Made by a program: the position numbers and the translations under genes. From assembly GCA_040506775.1 (NCBI GenBank), contig JBEVWC010000007.1:372001-436000 (forward strand): 64,000 bases of DNA. The letters run 5' to 3'. Under the pieces are notes generated by a model. That model made no database searches and was not told where the DNA came from. It saw only the letters and a program-made list of their open reading frames with translations. The stretch comes from Thiodiazotropha sp040506775. Lineage in GTDB: Bacteria; Pseudomonadota; Gammaproteobacteria; Chromatiales; Chromatiaceae. Shown piece by piece: positions 33,868-42,624 of this stretch (within the stretch, counting starts at the first letter, position 1; each line of letters opens with the position of its first letter).

Positions 33868-34872
33868 TCAAAATTCCCCACTCCCCACCCCCGCCACAGT
33901 GGAAAGGTCGACAGAATAATCCATCAGGTTGAAACCCCACCCCACCAGCATGATCGCAACCGCAAGGATTCCGCAGAACAGGGCCAGCGCAGGCCACTTG
34001 ATCACCTTGCGCAGGATCAGCATCTCCGGCAGGGAGAGGGCGGCAATGCTCATCATGAACGCCAGGGCGGTGCCCAGTGCAACGCCCTTGCCGAGCATTG
34101 CTTCCGCCACCGGAATCACCCCGGTGGCGTTGGCATAGAGGGGGATGCCAAGCAGCACCGCACCGGGTACGGCCCAGATGTTGTCGCTTCCGCCCAGGTG
34201 TTCCGCCACCCACTCCTGGGGCACGAAACCATGGAACAGGGCGCCGATGGCGATGGCCGCGATAACCCACTTCCAGATCCGCCCGACGATCGACTTGACC
34301 TCGGAAAGGGCGAACCGGTGACGCCCACGCAGACTTCGGTCAGGGGCTGCGCCCTGATTCTGACCCACGCGGATTTCCCATACGTAGGGTTCCACCCAGC
34401 GTTCCGGACGAAACCGCTCCATGATCACGCCTCCGGCATAAGCCACCACCAGACCGGCGCCGATGTAGAGCGCTGCGAGTTCCCAGCCCAGCAGTCCCAC
34501 CAGAACCACCGCCGCCACCTCGTTGATCATCGGACTGGCGATGAGGAAAGAGAAGGTCACCCCGAGGGGAATGCCCGCCTCCACGAAACCGATGAACAGG
34601 GGCACCGAGGAGCAGGAGCAGAAGGGGGTCATGGCGCCCAGGAGGATCGCCAGGACCCGCGCCATCCAGCGGGGTTTGTTGCGCACGTAGTCCCGTACCT
34701 GTTCCGGGGAGAGCAGGGCGCGTAACAGGCCCATCAGGTAGATCACGGTCACCAGCAGGAAAAAGATCAGAGCGGTGTCCATGACGAAGAAGACCAGGGC
34801 TTCCGCCACGGGGGTGCCGGGGGTCAGACCGATCAGCTCGTAGACCAGGAGGTGGGACAGGTATTCGAACAT
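33868..34872 (-). CDS. DUF318/ArsP-type metal(loid) efflux permease
   Basis: Start at ATG 34872 (MFEYLSHLLVYELIGLTPG), 10 bases after the DUF2703 gene; this gives 334 residues. About eight membrane helices surround the family signature TPFCSCSSVPLFIGFVEAG and ASPMINEVAAVVL in the first half, repeated as IPLYANATGVIPVAEAML in the second. Cys-x-Cys in CSCSS is the likely metal(loid)-thiol site. Members export trivalent organoarsenicals (ArsP) or Cu/Zn (SO_0444 type). The ArsR regulator and mini-thioredoxin support a metal(loid) role, but the exact substrate is open. Confidence 0.88.
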   Translation of the reverse strand: MFEYLSHLLVYELIGLTPGTPVAEALVFFVMDTALIFFLLVTVIYLMGLLRALLSPEQVRDYVRNKPRWMARVLAILLGAMTPFCSCSSVPLFIGFVEAGIPLGVTFSFLIASPMINEVAAVVLVGLLGWELAALYIGAGLVVAYAGGVIMERFRPERWVEPYVWEIRVGQNQGAAPDRSLRGRHRFALSEVKSIVGRIWKWVIAAIAIGALFHGFVPQEWVAEHLGGSDNIWAVPGAVLLGIPLYANATGVIPVAEAMLGKGVALGTALAFMMSIAALSLPEMLILRKVIKWPALALFCGILAVAIMLVGWGFNLMDYSVDLSTVAGVGSGEF

Positions 34873-34882
34873 CTCTCGTGTC

Positions 34883-35272
34883 TCAGCTACAGCAGGCCAC
34901 GGCCTTGCATACCGCACGCTGAATCCAGTCGACCGGCAGATCCTCACGGGTCACGCCGTCGAAACTCAGGGTACGGCAGTTCACCGTCGGTGCGCCGATG
35001 AGATCCGCACAGCTTGGGCAACTGCTCTCACCCGGGCGTGAGTCATCCAACAGCTGTTCCAGGGGAACCCCATCGATCAACAGGCTGTTGGATTGATCCA
35101 GCATTGCGGATGTGAGTCGGGTTTCCTGCAGCAGGAACCGCACACCCTGGGGTGCGCAGTCACGGTTGAGTCGTTCGATGGCTTCAATTACCGCCTCGCC
35201 GCTGGTCTCACAGCGGCAGCAGGTCGCGCCCTCGACCTCCAGATGGCGCCATTCCAGGATATGGGTCTGCAT
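34883..35272 (-). CDS. DUF2703 domain protein
   Basis: Start at ATG 35272 (MQTHILEWRHLEVEGATCCRC); the frame extends further upstream but that part only shadows the ArsR gene. The 129-residue product has two cysteine clusters, ATCCRCETSG (about 16-25) and SSCPSCADLIG (about 84-94), and ends AVACC. DUF2703 proteins typically carry this CCxCxxT motif and sit beside ArsR and metal(loid) permeases. The cysteines suggest thiol ligation of arsenic or another metal. Gene order is ArsR, DUF2703, permease, with 31- and 10-base gaps. Confidence 0.85.
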   Translation of the reverse strand: MQTHILEWRHLEVEGATCCRCETSGEAVIEAIERLNRDCAPQGVRFLLQETRLTSAMLDQSNSLLIDGVPLEQLLDDSRPGESSCPSCADLIGAPTVNCRTLSFDGVTREDLPVDWIQRAVCKAVACCS

Positions 35273-35303
35273 GATGATTGCTCCTTTTGCTGGGATCAGA
35301 TGT

Positions 35304-35657
35304 TCAGGCGCAGCAGCGGGCCTGGGGGCGCACCGGGGCACCGGCCAGGCGTTGCTGATCCTCAAGGTAGGGAGACTGATCCGCGGTCGCCCCGACGGTG
35401 GTTTGCAGCACCTCGCCCATCCACTCCGGGAGATCCGGGTGGAGCCGGTAGTGAATCCATAGTCCGTCACGCCGGTCGAGCACCAGTCCCCACTCCCTCA
35501 GATGGGCCAGGTGGCGGGAGATCTTGGGCTGGGACTGGTCCAGGGCATGGGTCAGCTGGCAGACGCACAGTTCCTCCGAACGGGCGAGCAGCAGCAGGCA
35601 GCGCAGACGGATGTCACCGCTCAGGGCGGTGTAGAAGGTTTCGGCGGTGGGTGTCAT
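35304..35657 (-). CDS. ArsR/SmtB family repressor
   Basis: A 117-residue winged-helix regulator: LSGDIRLRCLLLLARSEELCVCQLTHALDQSQPKISRHLAHLRE (seen as DIRLRCLLLLARSEELCVCQ and DQSQPKISRHLAHLRE). The ELCVCQL segment provides the ELCVCDL-type arsenite-binding cysteines of helix 3; a C-terminal CC pair (ARCCA) could add a ligand. It should repress its own operon until metal(loid) binds. A perfect 14-bp palindrome lies 20 bases upstream of its start. Confidence 0.92.
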   Translation of the reverse strand: MTPTAETFYTALSGDIRLRCLLLLARSEELCVCQLTHALDQSQPKISRHLAHLREWGLVLDRRDGLWIHYRLHPDLPEWMGEVLQTTVGATADQSPYLEDQQRLAGAPVRPQARCCA

Positions 35658-35676
35658 GGGTCTATATATAACGCCA

Positions 35677-35690
35677 ACGTAATATTACGT
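35677..35690. promoter_or_regulatory. Palindromic operator of the ArsR operon
   Basis: ACGTAATATTACGT is a perfect palindrome centred 27 bases upstream of the ArsR start in an AT-rich stretch with TATATATAA and ACGTATATAT flanks. ArsR/SmtB repressors bind such sites over the promoter. Confidence 0.6.
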
Positions 35691-35774
35691 CAAACGTATA
35701 TATTTATTTTCTGCCCGATTCTGCAAACCGGGCCCTGTGGTATCTTGGGATCTCCTGCAGATTTGGGGATCGAC

Positions 35775-36116
35775 GTGAGTCAGCGGCGGATCGAACGTGA
35801 AAAACAGACCATCTCAGCGATGATGGCCCTCTATTGCCGGGACCACCATGGGGAATCCCAAGCTTTGTGCGAGTCCTGCGCACAACTGCTCGACTATGCC
35901 CATAAACGTCTCGATACCTGCCCCTTCCAGGAAAACAAACCGGCCTGCAACCACTGCACGGTGCACTGCTATGCCCGCAGCAAGCGAGACCAGGTCCAGG
36001 CGGTGATGCGCTACTCCGGCCCGAGGATGCTGCTGCGCCACCCCCTGCTGAGCTTCTATCATCTGCTCGACAAATTTCGCGAAGTGCCCAAGCTGGGGCG
36101 TCCGGGTGGTTCCTGA
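35775..36116 (+). CDS. Nitrous oxide-stimulated promoter family protein
   Basis: A 113-residue cysteine-rich cytosolic protein. I take GTG 35775 (VSQRRIEREKQTISAMMALYC) because family members begin with this basic helix. The Cys pattern HHGESQALCESCAQLLDYA, then CPFQENKPACNHCTVHCY is diagnostic, followed by MRYSGPRMLLRHPLLSFYHLLD. The cysteines probably bind a metal. The family name comes from a Pseudomonas gene near N2O-responsive promoters; the function is unknown. Confidence 0.88.
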   Translation: MSQRRIEREKQTISAMMALYCRDHHGESQALCESCAQLLDYAHKRLDTCPFQENKPACNHCTVHCYARSKRDQVQAVMRYSGPRMLLRHPLLSFYHLLDKFREVPKLGRPGGS

Positions 36117-36343
36117 TGCCTTGCCGAAATCTTGGAATAGATCGTTTTCTATCGTTTTGCGGTGTTTTTGTATCCATTGATCAATCTTCAAGAGTTCTAA
36201 AATAGCTAGAATAATCAATGAGCAGGGACTATATTCATTAGGATAAGCGAAAATATGTAAATTAATGAATATACAATACAAACATTTATGTATATATTTA
36301 AATATACTTAATAATCTAGTATGTATATATATTAATTGACATT

Positions 36344-36808
36344 ATGAGCATGAAAGAGGTCGTGCAGAAGCAGTACCGGGAGCATATCAACCGGGTGCGT
36401 CATCAACTGAAGGACCTGACGATGCCATCGGAGGGTTGGCTACGGATGGCTCGAAAGGCTCTGGGTATGTCCGGAGCACAGTTAGCCCGGCGTCTGGGTG
36501 TCACCCGGGCAATGGTGTCGAATACGGAGCGGGCTGAGCAGGACGGGGGCGTGACCCTCAGGACACTGCAGAATATGGCGCAGGCGATGGATTGCCGGCT
36601 CGTCTATGCCATTATACCCGAGCAGGAGATCGAGGCGATCCTGCAAGCACGAGCCTACAAAAAGGCGCGGGAGCAGGTGATGGCTGCCGGTGTCCAGATG
36701 GCCCTTGAAGCGCAAACCTTGAGTCAGGACAAACTCGACGAACAGGTGCAGCGCCTCGCGCGTGAAATATTGGAAAAACGTGGCTCACAACTATGGAATG
36801 AGCAATGA
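36344..36808 (+). CDS. Mobile mystery protein A (HTH regulator/antitoxin-like)
   Basis: A 154-residue protein with an Xre-type helix-turn-helix (LGMSGAQLARRLGVTRAMVSNTERAEQDG in parts: LGMSGAQLARRLGVTRAMV, SNTERAEQDG) at about 40-70 and a helical tail. The opening RxxLDxxL-type helix and the pairing with a Fic protein identify it as mobile mystery protein A. Such pairs occur sporadically in bacteria and probably form a toxin-antitoxin-like unit. The upstream 200 bases are markedly AT-rich, unlike the neighbours, which fits horizontal acquisition. ATGA overlap with the next gene. Confidence 0.88.
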   Translation: MSMKEVVQKQYREHINRVRHQLKDLTMPSEGWLRMARKALGMSGAQLARRLGVTRAMVSNTERAEQDGGVTLRTLQNMAQAMDCRLVYAIIPEQEIEAILQARAYKKAREQVMAAGVQMALEAQTLSQDKLDEQVQRLAREILEKRGSQLWNEQ

Positions 36809-37398
36809 GCGAGATCGACAGCGCTACGGATGGCGCCACACCGGTGGATCCGGATGAGAGAGAAGGGCTGCGATTCGTCCATGTCCAGACACGCGGTCAG
36901 CTGGACGAGTTGGAACAGGTTAACATTCAGGCGGGCCTGCAGTGGCTCGAACGCCAGCGTAACGCAGACATACTGAGTGAGCGGTTTGTCCGCGATCTCC
37001 ACCAGAAGCTGTTTGGCCAGGTCTGGAAGTGGGCGGGCAGTTTCCGCGCCACCGGTAAGAATATCGGTTGTGATCCACGCTACATCCCCGTCGAGTTGCA
37101 CAAACTCCTGGGTGACACACGATATTGGATCGAACATGAAACCTATTCCAAACGTGAATTGGCGACCAGGTTTCACCACCGACTCGTATCGATTCATCCG
37201 TTTCCCAATGGCAACGGTCGACATGCCCGGATCATGGCGGATGCGCTTTTAATGTTTGTTCTGGGTCAACCGCCGATCGATTGGGCCGGTGGGCATGAGC
37301 TGCAGTCCATGTCCGTCCAGCGCAACCGGTACATTGCGGCCCTCAGGGCGGCCGATACCGGCGATTACCAGCCCCTGTTGGAATTCGTGGGACTCTGA
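36805..37398 (+). CDS. Mobile mystery protein B (Fic/DOC family)
   Basis: A 197-residue Fic-domain protein with the active-site loop HPFPNGNGRH (131-140), matching HxFx(D/E/N)GNGR. Upstream are the flap region (IGCDPRYIPVELHKLLGD) and the helix KWAGSFRATGKNIG. Fic proteins usually transfer AMP or related groups to target proteins. There is no obvious internal inhibitory helix before the core, so restraint may come from the partner, mobile mystery protein A. Their start/stop overlap shows co-expression. Confidence 0.9.
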   Translation: MSEIDSATDGATPVDPDEREGLRFVHVQTRGQLDELEQVNIQAGLQWLERQRNADILSERFVRDLHQKLFGQVWKWAGSFRATGKNIGCDPRYIPVELHKLLGDTRYWIEHETYSKRELATRFHHRLVSIHPFPNGNGRHARIMADALLMFVLGQPPIDWAGGHELQSMSVQRNRYIAALRAADTGDYQPLLEFVGL

Positions 37399-37422
37399 AT
37401 TCATCGAAACGGGTTCTTCCGA

Positions 37423-37530
37423 TATAATGCAGCGCTTTTTCACGCCCAAAGGGGCGTTTTCCGACCGTTAGCGGGCGGTTCTCAACGCAGGATCGTACCG
37501 TCTGAGTAGAATTTCAACTGCCTGCCAGGC
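37423..37530 (+). repeat. MITE fragment and possible prfC promoter
   Basis: Bases 37480-37530 match the right half of the element at 23437-23580 (CTCAACGCAGGATCGTACCG, then TCTGAGTAGAATTTCAACTG). A perfect TATAAT at 37423-37428 and a short hairpin CGCCCAAAGGGGCG near 37443-37456 precede it. The prfC transcript may start here and run through the repeat remnant. Confidence 0.5.
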
Positions 37531-37549
37531 CAGTTTAGGGTTCCCGATT

Positions 37550-39136
37550 ATGAGTGATGGCAATCTAATTACCGAGATCAGCAAGCGGCGCACCTTTGCC
37601 ATTATCTCGCACCCGGACGCCGGTAAGACCACCTTGACCGAGAAACTGCTGCTGTTCGGCGGTGCGATCCAGATGGCGGGCACCGTGAAGGGCCGCAAGG
37701 CCGCCCGGCACGCCACCTCGGACTGGATGGAAATGGAGAAGGAGCGCGGCATCTCGGTCACTTCCTCGGTGATGCAGTTCCCCTACCGGGACGAGATCGT
37801 CAACCTGCTCGATACCCCCGGCCACGAGGACTTCTCCGAGGACACCTACCGCACCCTCACCGCGGTCGACTCGGCGCTGATGGTGATCGACGTGGCCAAG
37901 GGTGTGGAGGAACGCACCATCAAGCTGATGGAGGTGTGCCGTTTGCGGGACACCCCGATTCTGACCTTCGTCAACAAGCTCGACCGCGAGGGCCGTGATC
38001 CCCTGGAGATCCTCGACGAGATCGAACAGGTATTGAAGATCAAATGCGCACCGGTCTCCTGGCCGATCGGCATGGGCAAACGGCTCAAGGGGGTCTACGA
38101 CCTGCGCACCGATGCGACCCATCTGTTCAGCGCCACCCACGGCGGCAAGATCCAGGTGGGCGAGGTCATTCAGGGCATCGACAATCCCAAGTTGGATGAA
38201 CTGATCGGTGGACAGGCTCAGGAGTTGCGGGATGAGATCGAGCTGGTGCGCGGCGCCAGCCACGAACTCGACCTGGAGGCCTATGCCCGGGGTGAACTGA
38301 CCCCGGTATTCTTCGGTTCAGCAATCAACAACTTCGGCGTGCGGGAACTGCTCGACGCCTTCGTCGAGTACGCCCCCGCACCGCTGTCGCGCAACACCCA
38401 GCAGCGCCTGGTGGCGCCCGCTGAAGGCAAGTTCAGCGGTTTCGTATTCAAGATCCAGGCGAACATGGATCCCCAGCATCGCGACCGGGTGGCCTTCATG
38501 CGGGTCTGTTCCGGTCAGTACCGCAAGGGCATGAAGATGTTCCAGGTGCGCACCGGCAAGAGCGTCCAGGTCAGCAACGCGATCACCTTCCAGGCGGACG
38601 AGCGCCGCCACGTGGAGGAGGCCTGGCCCGGTGACATCATCGGACTGCACAATCACGGCACCATCCAGATCGGCGATACCTTCACCGAGGGTGAGACCCT
38701 GAAGTATGAAGGTATTCCCTACTTTGCTCCGGAGCTGTTCCGCCGGGTGGTGCTGCGCGATCCGCTGAAGCAGAAGGCATTGCTCAAGGGGGTGCTGCAG
38801 TTGTGCGAGGAGGGCGCCACCCAGGTGTTCCGCCCGCTTAAGAACAACGACCTGATCCTCGGCGCGGTGGGTATGCTGCAGTTCGACGTGGCGGTACAGC
38901 GCCTCAAGCACGAGTACAAGGTTGAGGCCATCGTCGAGGCGATCAGCGTCGCCACCACCCGCTGGATCTCCTGTCCGGACGACAAGATGCTGGAGCGTTT
39001 CAGGGACAAGAACTTCGAGAACCTGGCATTGGACGGGGACGATCAGCTGGTCTACCTGGCCCCCACGCGGGTGAATCTCGATCTGGCCATCGAACGCTGG
39101 CCTGATGTCTCCTTCCTTGCAACCCGGGAGCTGTAA
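37550..39136 (+). CDS. prfC: Peptide chain release factor 3
   Basis: A 528-residue translational GTPase that removes RF1/RF2 from the ribosome after termination. G1 is HPDAGKTT (21-28), the RF3 switch region RGISVTSSVMQF follows, G3 is DTPGHEDF and G4 NKLDREGRD. The C-terminal domains include ILGAVGMLQFDVAVQRLKHEY and the terminal LATREL typical of RF3. Length is standard. Confidence 0.97.
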   Translation: MSDGNLITEISKRRTFAIISHPDAGKTTLTEKLLLFGGAIQMAGTVKGRKAARHATSDWMEMEKERGISVTSSVMQFPYRDEIVNLLDTPGHEDFSEDTYRTLTAVDSALMVIDVAKGVEERTIKLMEVCRLRDTPILTFVNKLDREGRDPLEILDEIEQVLKIKCAPVSWPIGMGKRLKGVYDLRTDATHLFSATHGGKIQVGEVIQGIDNPKLDELIGGQAQELRDEIELVRGASHELDLEAYARGELTPVFFGSAINNFGVRELLDAFVEYAPAPLSRNTQQRLVAPAEGKFSGFVFKIQANMDPQHRDRVAFMRVCSGQYRKGMKMFQVRTGKSVQVSNAITFQADERRHVEEAWPGDIIGLHNHGTIQIGDTFTEGETLKYEGIPYFAPELFRRVVLRDPLKQKALLKGVLQLCEEGATQVFRPLKNNDLILGAVGMLQFDVAVQRLKHEYKVEAIVEAISVATTRWISCPDDKMLERFRDKNFENLALDGDDQLVYLAPTRVNLDLAIERWPDVSFLATREL

Positions 39137-39413
39137 ACCCTGTTGAGCACAGGGCCAAACAGCCCCCGGCAGGATTGCAAATCAACCGGCCTAAACCATA
39201 CTTAAATTAAAGGGACCACTGATCAATTCATGCTCCGGTGCGAGCCGGTAAAGCGAGGCTGCTGCGCGGGAAGTGATCGCCATGAGCCGATTGTTCCGTG
39301 GATTTTCCGCCGGCCGCAGTAGTTCGTCTCACCCTCATACGCGATCCAGCATGAGTCAGAGGTTCCCGGAGCGCTGACACCGCGCTCGGCAGGGTATCAA
39401 GAGGAGGTTGACG

Positions 39414-39623
39414 ATGTTCCTGATGCAGAAAGACAGCGAAAAGCTGGTTGAAGTGCTGAGCCTGAATGACCTGTTCAACCCGAATCACGACGAGATCGTG
39501 GGACGTTTCCACGCGGGGGAAGAGCTGCAGGATGCTGAAACCTTCACCAAGGATCAGATGAAATTCCCATCGGGTGAACCGCTTCCGAAATGCTGGCTCG
39601 ATGCCACTTACCGCCAGCACTGA
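39414..39623 (+). CDS. Small conserved protein (69 aa), function unknown
   Basis: A perfect GAGGAGG ribosome site at 39401-39407 sets the start at ATG 39414. The product MFLMQKDSEKLVEVLSLNDLFNP begins a short acidic protein with the conserved block FHAGEELQDAETFTKDQMKF and the end FPSGEPLPKCWLDATYR. I know related short proteins in proteobacteria and cyanobacteria, sometimes labelled acetyltransferase without basis; they are too small for that activity. Confidence 0.75.
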   Translation: MFLMQKDSEKLVEVLSLNDLFNPNHDEIVGRFHAGEELQDAETFTKDQMKFPSGEPLPKCWLDATYRQH

Positions 39624-39718
39624 TCGCCACAATTGATGTCCCCCAGGGAAGCGGGGACGGCAGATATCCCCGGAATTCATAATCGGGAATCCGGGAAGGG
39701 TGCTGTGTTTCGTCAAAC

Positions 39719-39804
39719 GTAGGTCGGGTTAGCAAAGCGTAACCCGACACAGCGGCACGAATAGGGTGCCCAACGTCGGGTTACGCTGCGCTATCCCGAC
39801 CTAC
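39719..39804. repeat. REP-like palindrome, family B, copy 2
   Basis: GTAGGTCGGGTTAGCAAAGC at the left and CTATCCCGACCTAC at the right, with GTAACCCGACA and GTCGGGTTACGC inside. Located in the 331-base spacer between the small protein and glgC, which shows nothing else. Confidence 0.85.
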
Positions 39805-39954
39805 CGAAACCAATTGCTTCAAATGCCCCGGCGGGCAAATCGGCAATAGTGAGCTTTCCGCTCATGTCGCATCGATTAATTCGTACACAAAGATGGCCGA
39901 ACCCGGGTCAGGATGAGTATCATCTCAACATCAGTCCAAGAGCCGGAGTAGACG

Positions 39955-41175
39955 ATGTTAGACAAGACCCTGACGGTGATCCTCGCGGGTGGCCACGGAT
40001 CGCGCCTGAAGCCATTGACCCAGGAACGCACCAAACCGGCGGTTCCCTTTGCCGGGCAGTACCGGATCATCGATTTCCCTTTGGCCAACTGTCTGCACTC
40101 CGGGTTGCGGCGCATTCTCGTCCTCACCCAGTACAAATCCCACTCCCTGCAAAAGCACCTGCGCGATGGCTGGGCCCTGTTCAATCCGGAACTCGGGGAG
40201 TACATCACCGCGGTGCCGCCGCAGATGCGCACCGGAGGCAGCTGGTACGGGGGCACCGCCGATGCGGTCTACCAGAATCTCTACATGCTCAAACGCAGCG
40301 GAGCGGAGCGGGTGCTGATCCTCTCCGGCGACCACATCTACCGCATGGACTACGCACCCCTGCTGGCCTTCCATGAAGAGCACAGCTCCGGGGTGACCCT
40401 GGCCAGCATGGAAATGCCCCTGGCTGAGGCGAGTCAGTTCGGAGTCATGCAAACCGATGAGACAGGACGGGTGACCGCGTTCGTGGAGAAGCCCGAAGCG
40501 CCACAATCACTGCATCCAGGGGGCAATACGGCCCTGGTCTCCATGGGTATCTATGTGTTCACCATGGACGCACTGATCGAGATCCTCGAGGAGGATCATC
40601 AACGGGAGGACTCCAGCCACGATTTCGGTCTGGACATCCTGCCGCGCCTGATCGAGATGAGCGGTGTCTACGCCTACACCTTCGGCGGCAGCGCAGGGCG
40701 GGTCAGCCGGGATCGCTACTGGCGCGATGTGGGCACCCTGGACAGCTACTACGAGGCCAACATGGGATTGCTGGACCCGATTCCCTCACTCGATCTCTAT
40801 CAACCGGAATGGCCGATCCGCACCCATCACCGGCAGACCCCGCCGGCCCGCACCGTGCCCGGGGTGTCCGGCAGCGAGGGCATCTTCATCAATTCGATCA
40901 TTGCCAACGGGGTGGTGATCGTGGGGGGCAGTGTGCAGCATTCGATCCTGTTTCCCAACGTGCGCATCGGCGAGGAAGCGGTGATTCACAACTCCATCCT
41001 TTTCGAAGGGGTGAAGGTGGGTGATGGCGCGCATCTGGAAAACTGCATCGTCGACAAGGATGTGGATATCCCCCCGGGTGAGCAGATCGGTTTCGACCGG
41101 GAACGGGACGCGCAACGATTTACCGTTTCCGCCAAAGGCATTGTGGTAGTGCCCAAGGGCTATCGTTTTCGCTGA
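39955..41175 (+). CDS. glgC: Glucose-1-phosphate adenylyltransferase
   Basis: A 406-residue enzyme that makes ADP-glucose for glycogen synthesis and is its main control point. Visible are AGGHGSRLKPLTQERTKPAV, the ATP/regulatory start GGGxGxRL region, GGTADAVYQN, LSGDHIYRMDY (catalytic Asp) and FVEKP. A left-handed beta-helix C terminus carries SIIANGVVIVGGSVQHSILF. Ribosome site GGAG lies about 10 bases before the ATG. It is apparently a single-gene unit, without other glg genes near. Confidence 0.95.
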   Translation: MLDKTLTVILAGGHGSRLKPLTQERTKPAVPFAGQYRIIDFPLANCLHSGLRRILVLTQYKSHSLQKHLRDGWALFNPELGEYITAVPPQMRTGGSWYGGTADAVYQNLYMLKRSGAERVLILSGDHIYRMDYAPLLAFHEEHSSGVTLASMEMPLAEASQFGVMQTDETGRVTAFVEKPEAPQSLHPGGNTALVSMGIYVFTMDALIEILEEDHQREDSSHDFGLDILPRLIEMSGVYAYTFGGSAGRVSRDRYWRDVGTLDSYYEANMGLLDPIPSLDLYQPEWPIRTHHRQTPPARTVPGVSGSEGIFINSIIANGVVIVGGSVQHSILFPNVRIGEEAVIHNSILFEGVKVGDGAHLENCIVDKDVDIPPGEQIGFDRERDAQRFTVSAKGIVVVPKGYRFR

Positions 41176-41320
41176 GTTGCCCGAAGTATTGGCGTTGCGC
41201 GTCCGGTTGCGTTGACTCTGTAACGGTAACGCAAGTGACCAATCCCATGCGGTCTATAGGCCAGGGTGAGTTCTGGGGCGTAAGTGATCCAGGCATTAAT
41301 GGAATGATGATCGACAGGCA

Positions 41321-41650
41321 ATGAGCATGACCGCAGTGACCCCCGAACCGCCCTACTATGCGGTGATTTTCAGTTCCCTGAGAACCCCGGATGATTTGGG
41401 ATATTCGGATACTGCCCAGGAGATTCTGGACTTGGCCCGCCAGCAGCCCGGCTTCCTGGGTTTCGAATCCGCGCGGGATGCCACAGGGCAGGGGATCTCC
41501 GTCTCCTATTGGTCCAGCCCCGAGGCCATCGCCGCCTGGAAGGAACATGTGACGCATCGCAAGGCACAGACGAGAGCTCGGGATTGGTATGCGGATTTTC
41601 ACGTCAGGGTCTGTCGGGTGGAACGGGAATATGGATATTCCTCGAAGTAG
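41321..41650 (+). CDS. Antibiotic biosynthesis monooxygenase (ABM) family protein
   Basis: A 109-residue dimeric alpha/beta-barrel protein of the ABM superfamily: YYAVIFSSLRT, LDLARQQPGFLGFESARD, ISVSYWSSPEAIAAWKEHVTHRKAQ and WYADFHVRVCRVEREYGY follow the family pattern. Homologues act on small aromatic or haem compounds or have unknown roles; despite the name no antibiotic pathway is implied. It may start at ATG 41327. Confidence 0.88.
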   Translation: MSMTAVTPEPPYYAVIFSSLRTPDDLGYSDTAQEILDLARQQPGFLGFESARDATGQGISVSYWSSPEAIAAWKEHVTHRKAQTRARDWYADFHVRVCRVEREYGYSSK

Positions 41651-41676
41651 CACCACATCGAAAGAACGCGTATCTG

Positions 41677-42069
41677 CTATCTGCGTTTGATCCTGTAACG
41701 TTTGAGCTCATCTACAGTAACGCTCCTGATGGAGAACATAATCAGGCAGCCTACGATATTTCCACCCGGTACGAGATTGAGTATTGCCAAAGTGGTGATG
41801 TGTCCCACGTTTCTGGTTGCAATCGCCCAATGGTTCCAATATGCGCTGCCAAGCAGGAAGACTGAGAGCCCTATCATAATAGGGATGGTGCTGATGTCAG
41901 TCCCGGGCATGGAGGCTGCCAATATTGCGAGCAATAAAATGTGAATCACCCAGATGATCACGATATAGAGCTTTCGCCAGAAATTTAATGTAGTAAAGCT
42001 GCCCCGTATTGTTAGCGCGTAATGTGGTTCGAGATCTGATTCCGGGGGTGAATAGGGATTAAGTTCCAT
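41677..42069 (-). CDS. Small membrane protein with NPYxPPxSDL start
   Basis: A 130-residue protein starting MELNPYSPPESDLEPHY, a short motif seen at the start of many proteobacterial membrane proteins, followed by about three membrane helices (LYIVIIWVIHILLLAILAA, IPIMIGLSVFLLGSAYW, LVPGGNIVGCLIMFSI). Function unknown. AT-richer than its surroundings. Confidence 0.65.
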   Translation of the reverse strand: MELNPYSPPESDLEPHYALTIRGSFTTLNFWRKLYIVIIWVIHILLLAILAASMPGTDISTIPIMIGLSVFLLGSAYWNHWAIATRNVGHITTLAILNLVPGGNIVGCLIMFSIRSVTVDELKRYRIKRR

Positions 42070-42624
42070 GTTTCAATCTCATGCATTCCGTTATCTGTAG
42101 GCAATATATTACGGGTCGTGTGACCTGTAAATTAACCAAACTCCCACGATTCGATGAGTGGATGAAATGATAAAGGCCAAGTGCCACAGTCCAGCTTGGA
42201 AATAGACGTCGTTTATAGTGCGTGTCGTATATATAAATTCAATAACGAGCTCATGATGCGCTCTAATATCCAAGTTTCTGCCTGGAAATAGAATTAATTT
42301 ATATTTGTTGTTCTATTCAGCCAACTTATTGAAAACATGATGCTTGTTTTCAAGAATTACCTTCTGCCTTTTCACTCAATCTTCCTTATCAAGTGCCGAT
42401 AGTAGGCTTGCCGGGGGTGTATGACGGTGAAGGGTAATGTTCACGTGTAAATGAACATTTCCACTCGCGATACACCAGGACCGGGTACGAAATGTCCTGG
42501 GATCCGCTCCGACCTTGAACTCATTCAGTCAGTATTGTCATGCGTTCATACAGGTCAGGAAGACAAGACTCTGCTATCAACAAGAACGTTCGATCCATGG
42601 CAACCACAACCCAAAGAGAAGGCC
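42070..42624. other. Intergenic stretch, AT-rich
   Basis: 555 bases between a minus-strand gene and a plus-strand lipoprotein gene. The lipoprotein frame stays open back to 42451, but the extension has no signal peptide sense. I see no clear promoter, RNA or repeat. Confidence 0.4.
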
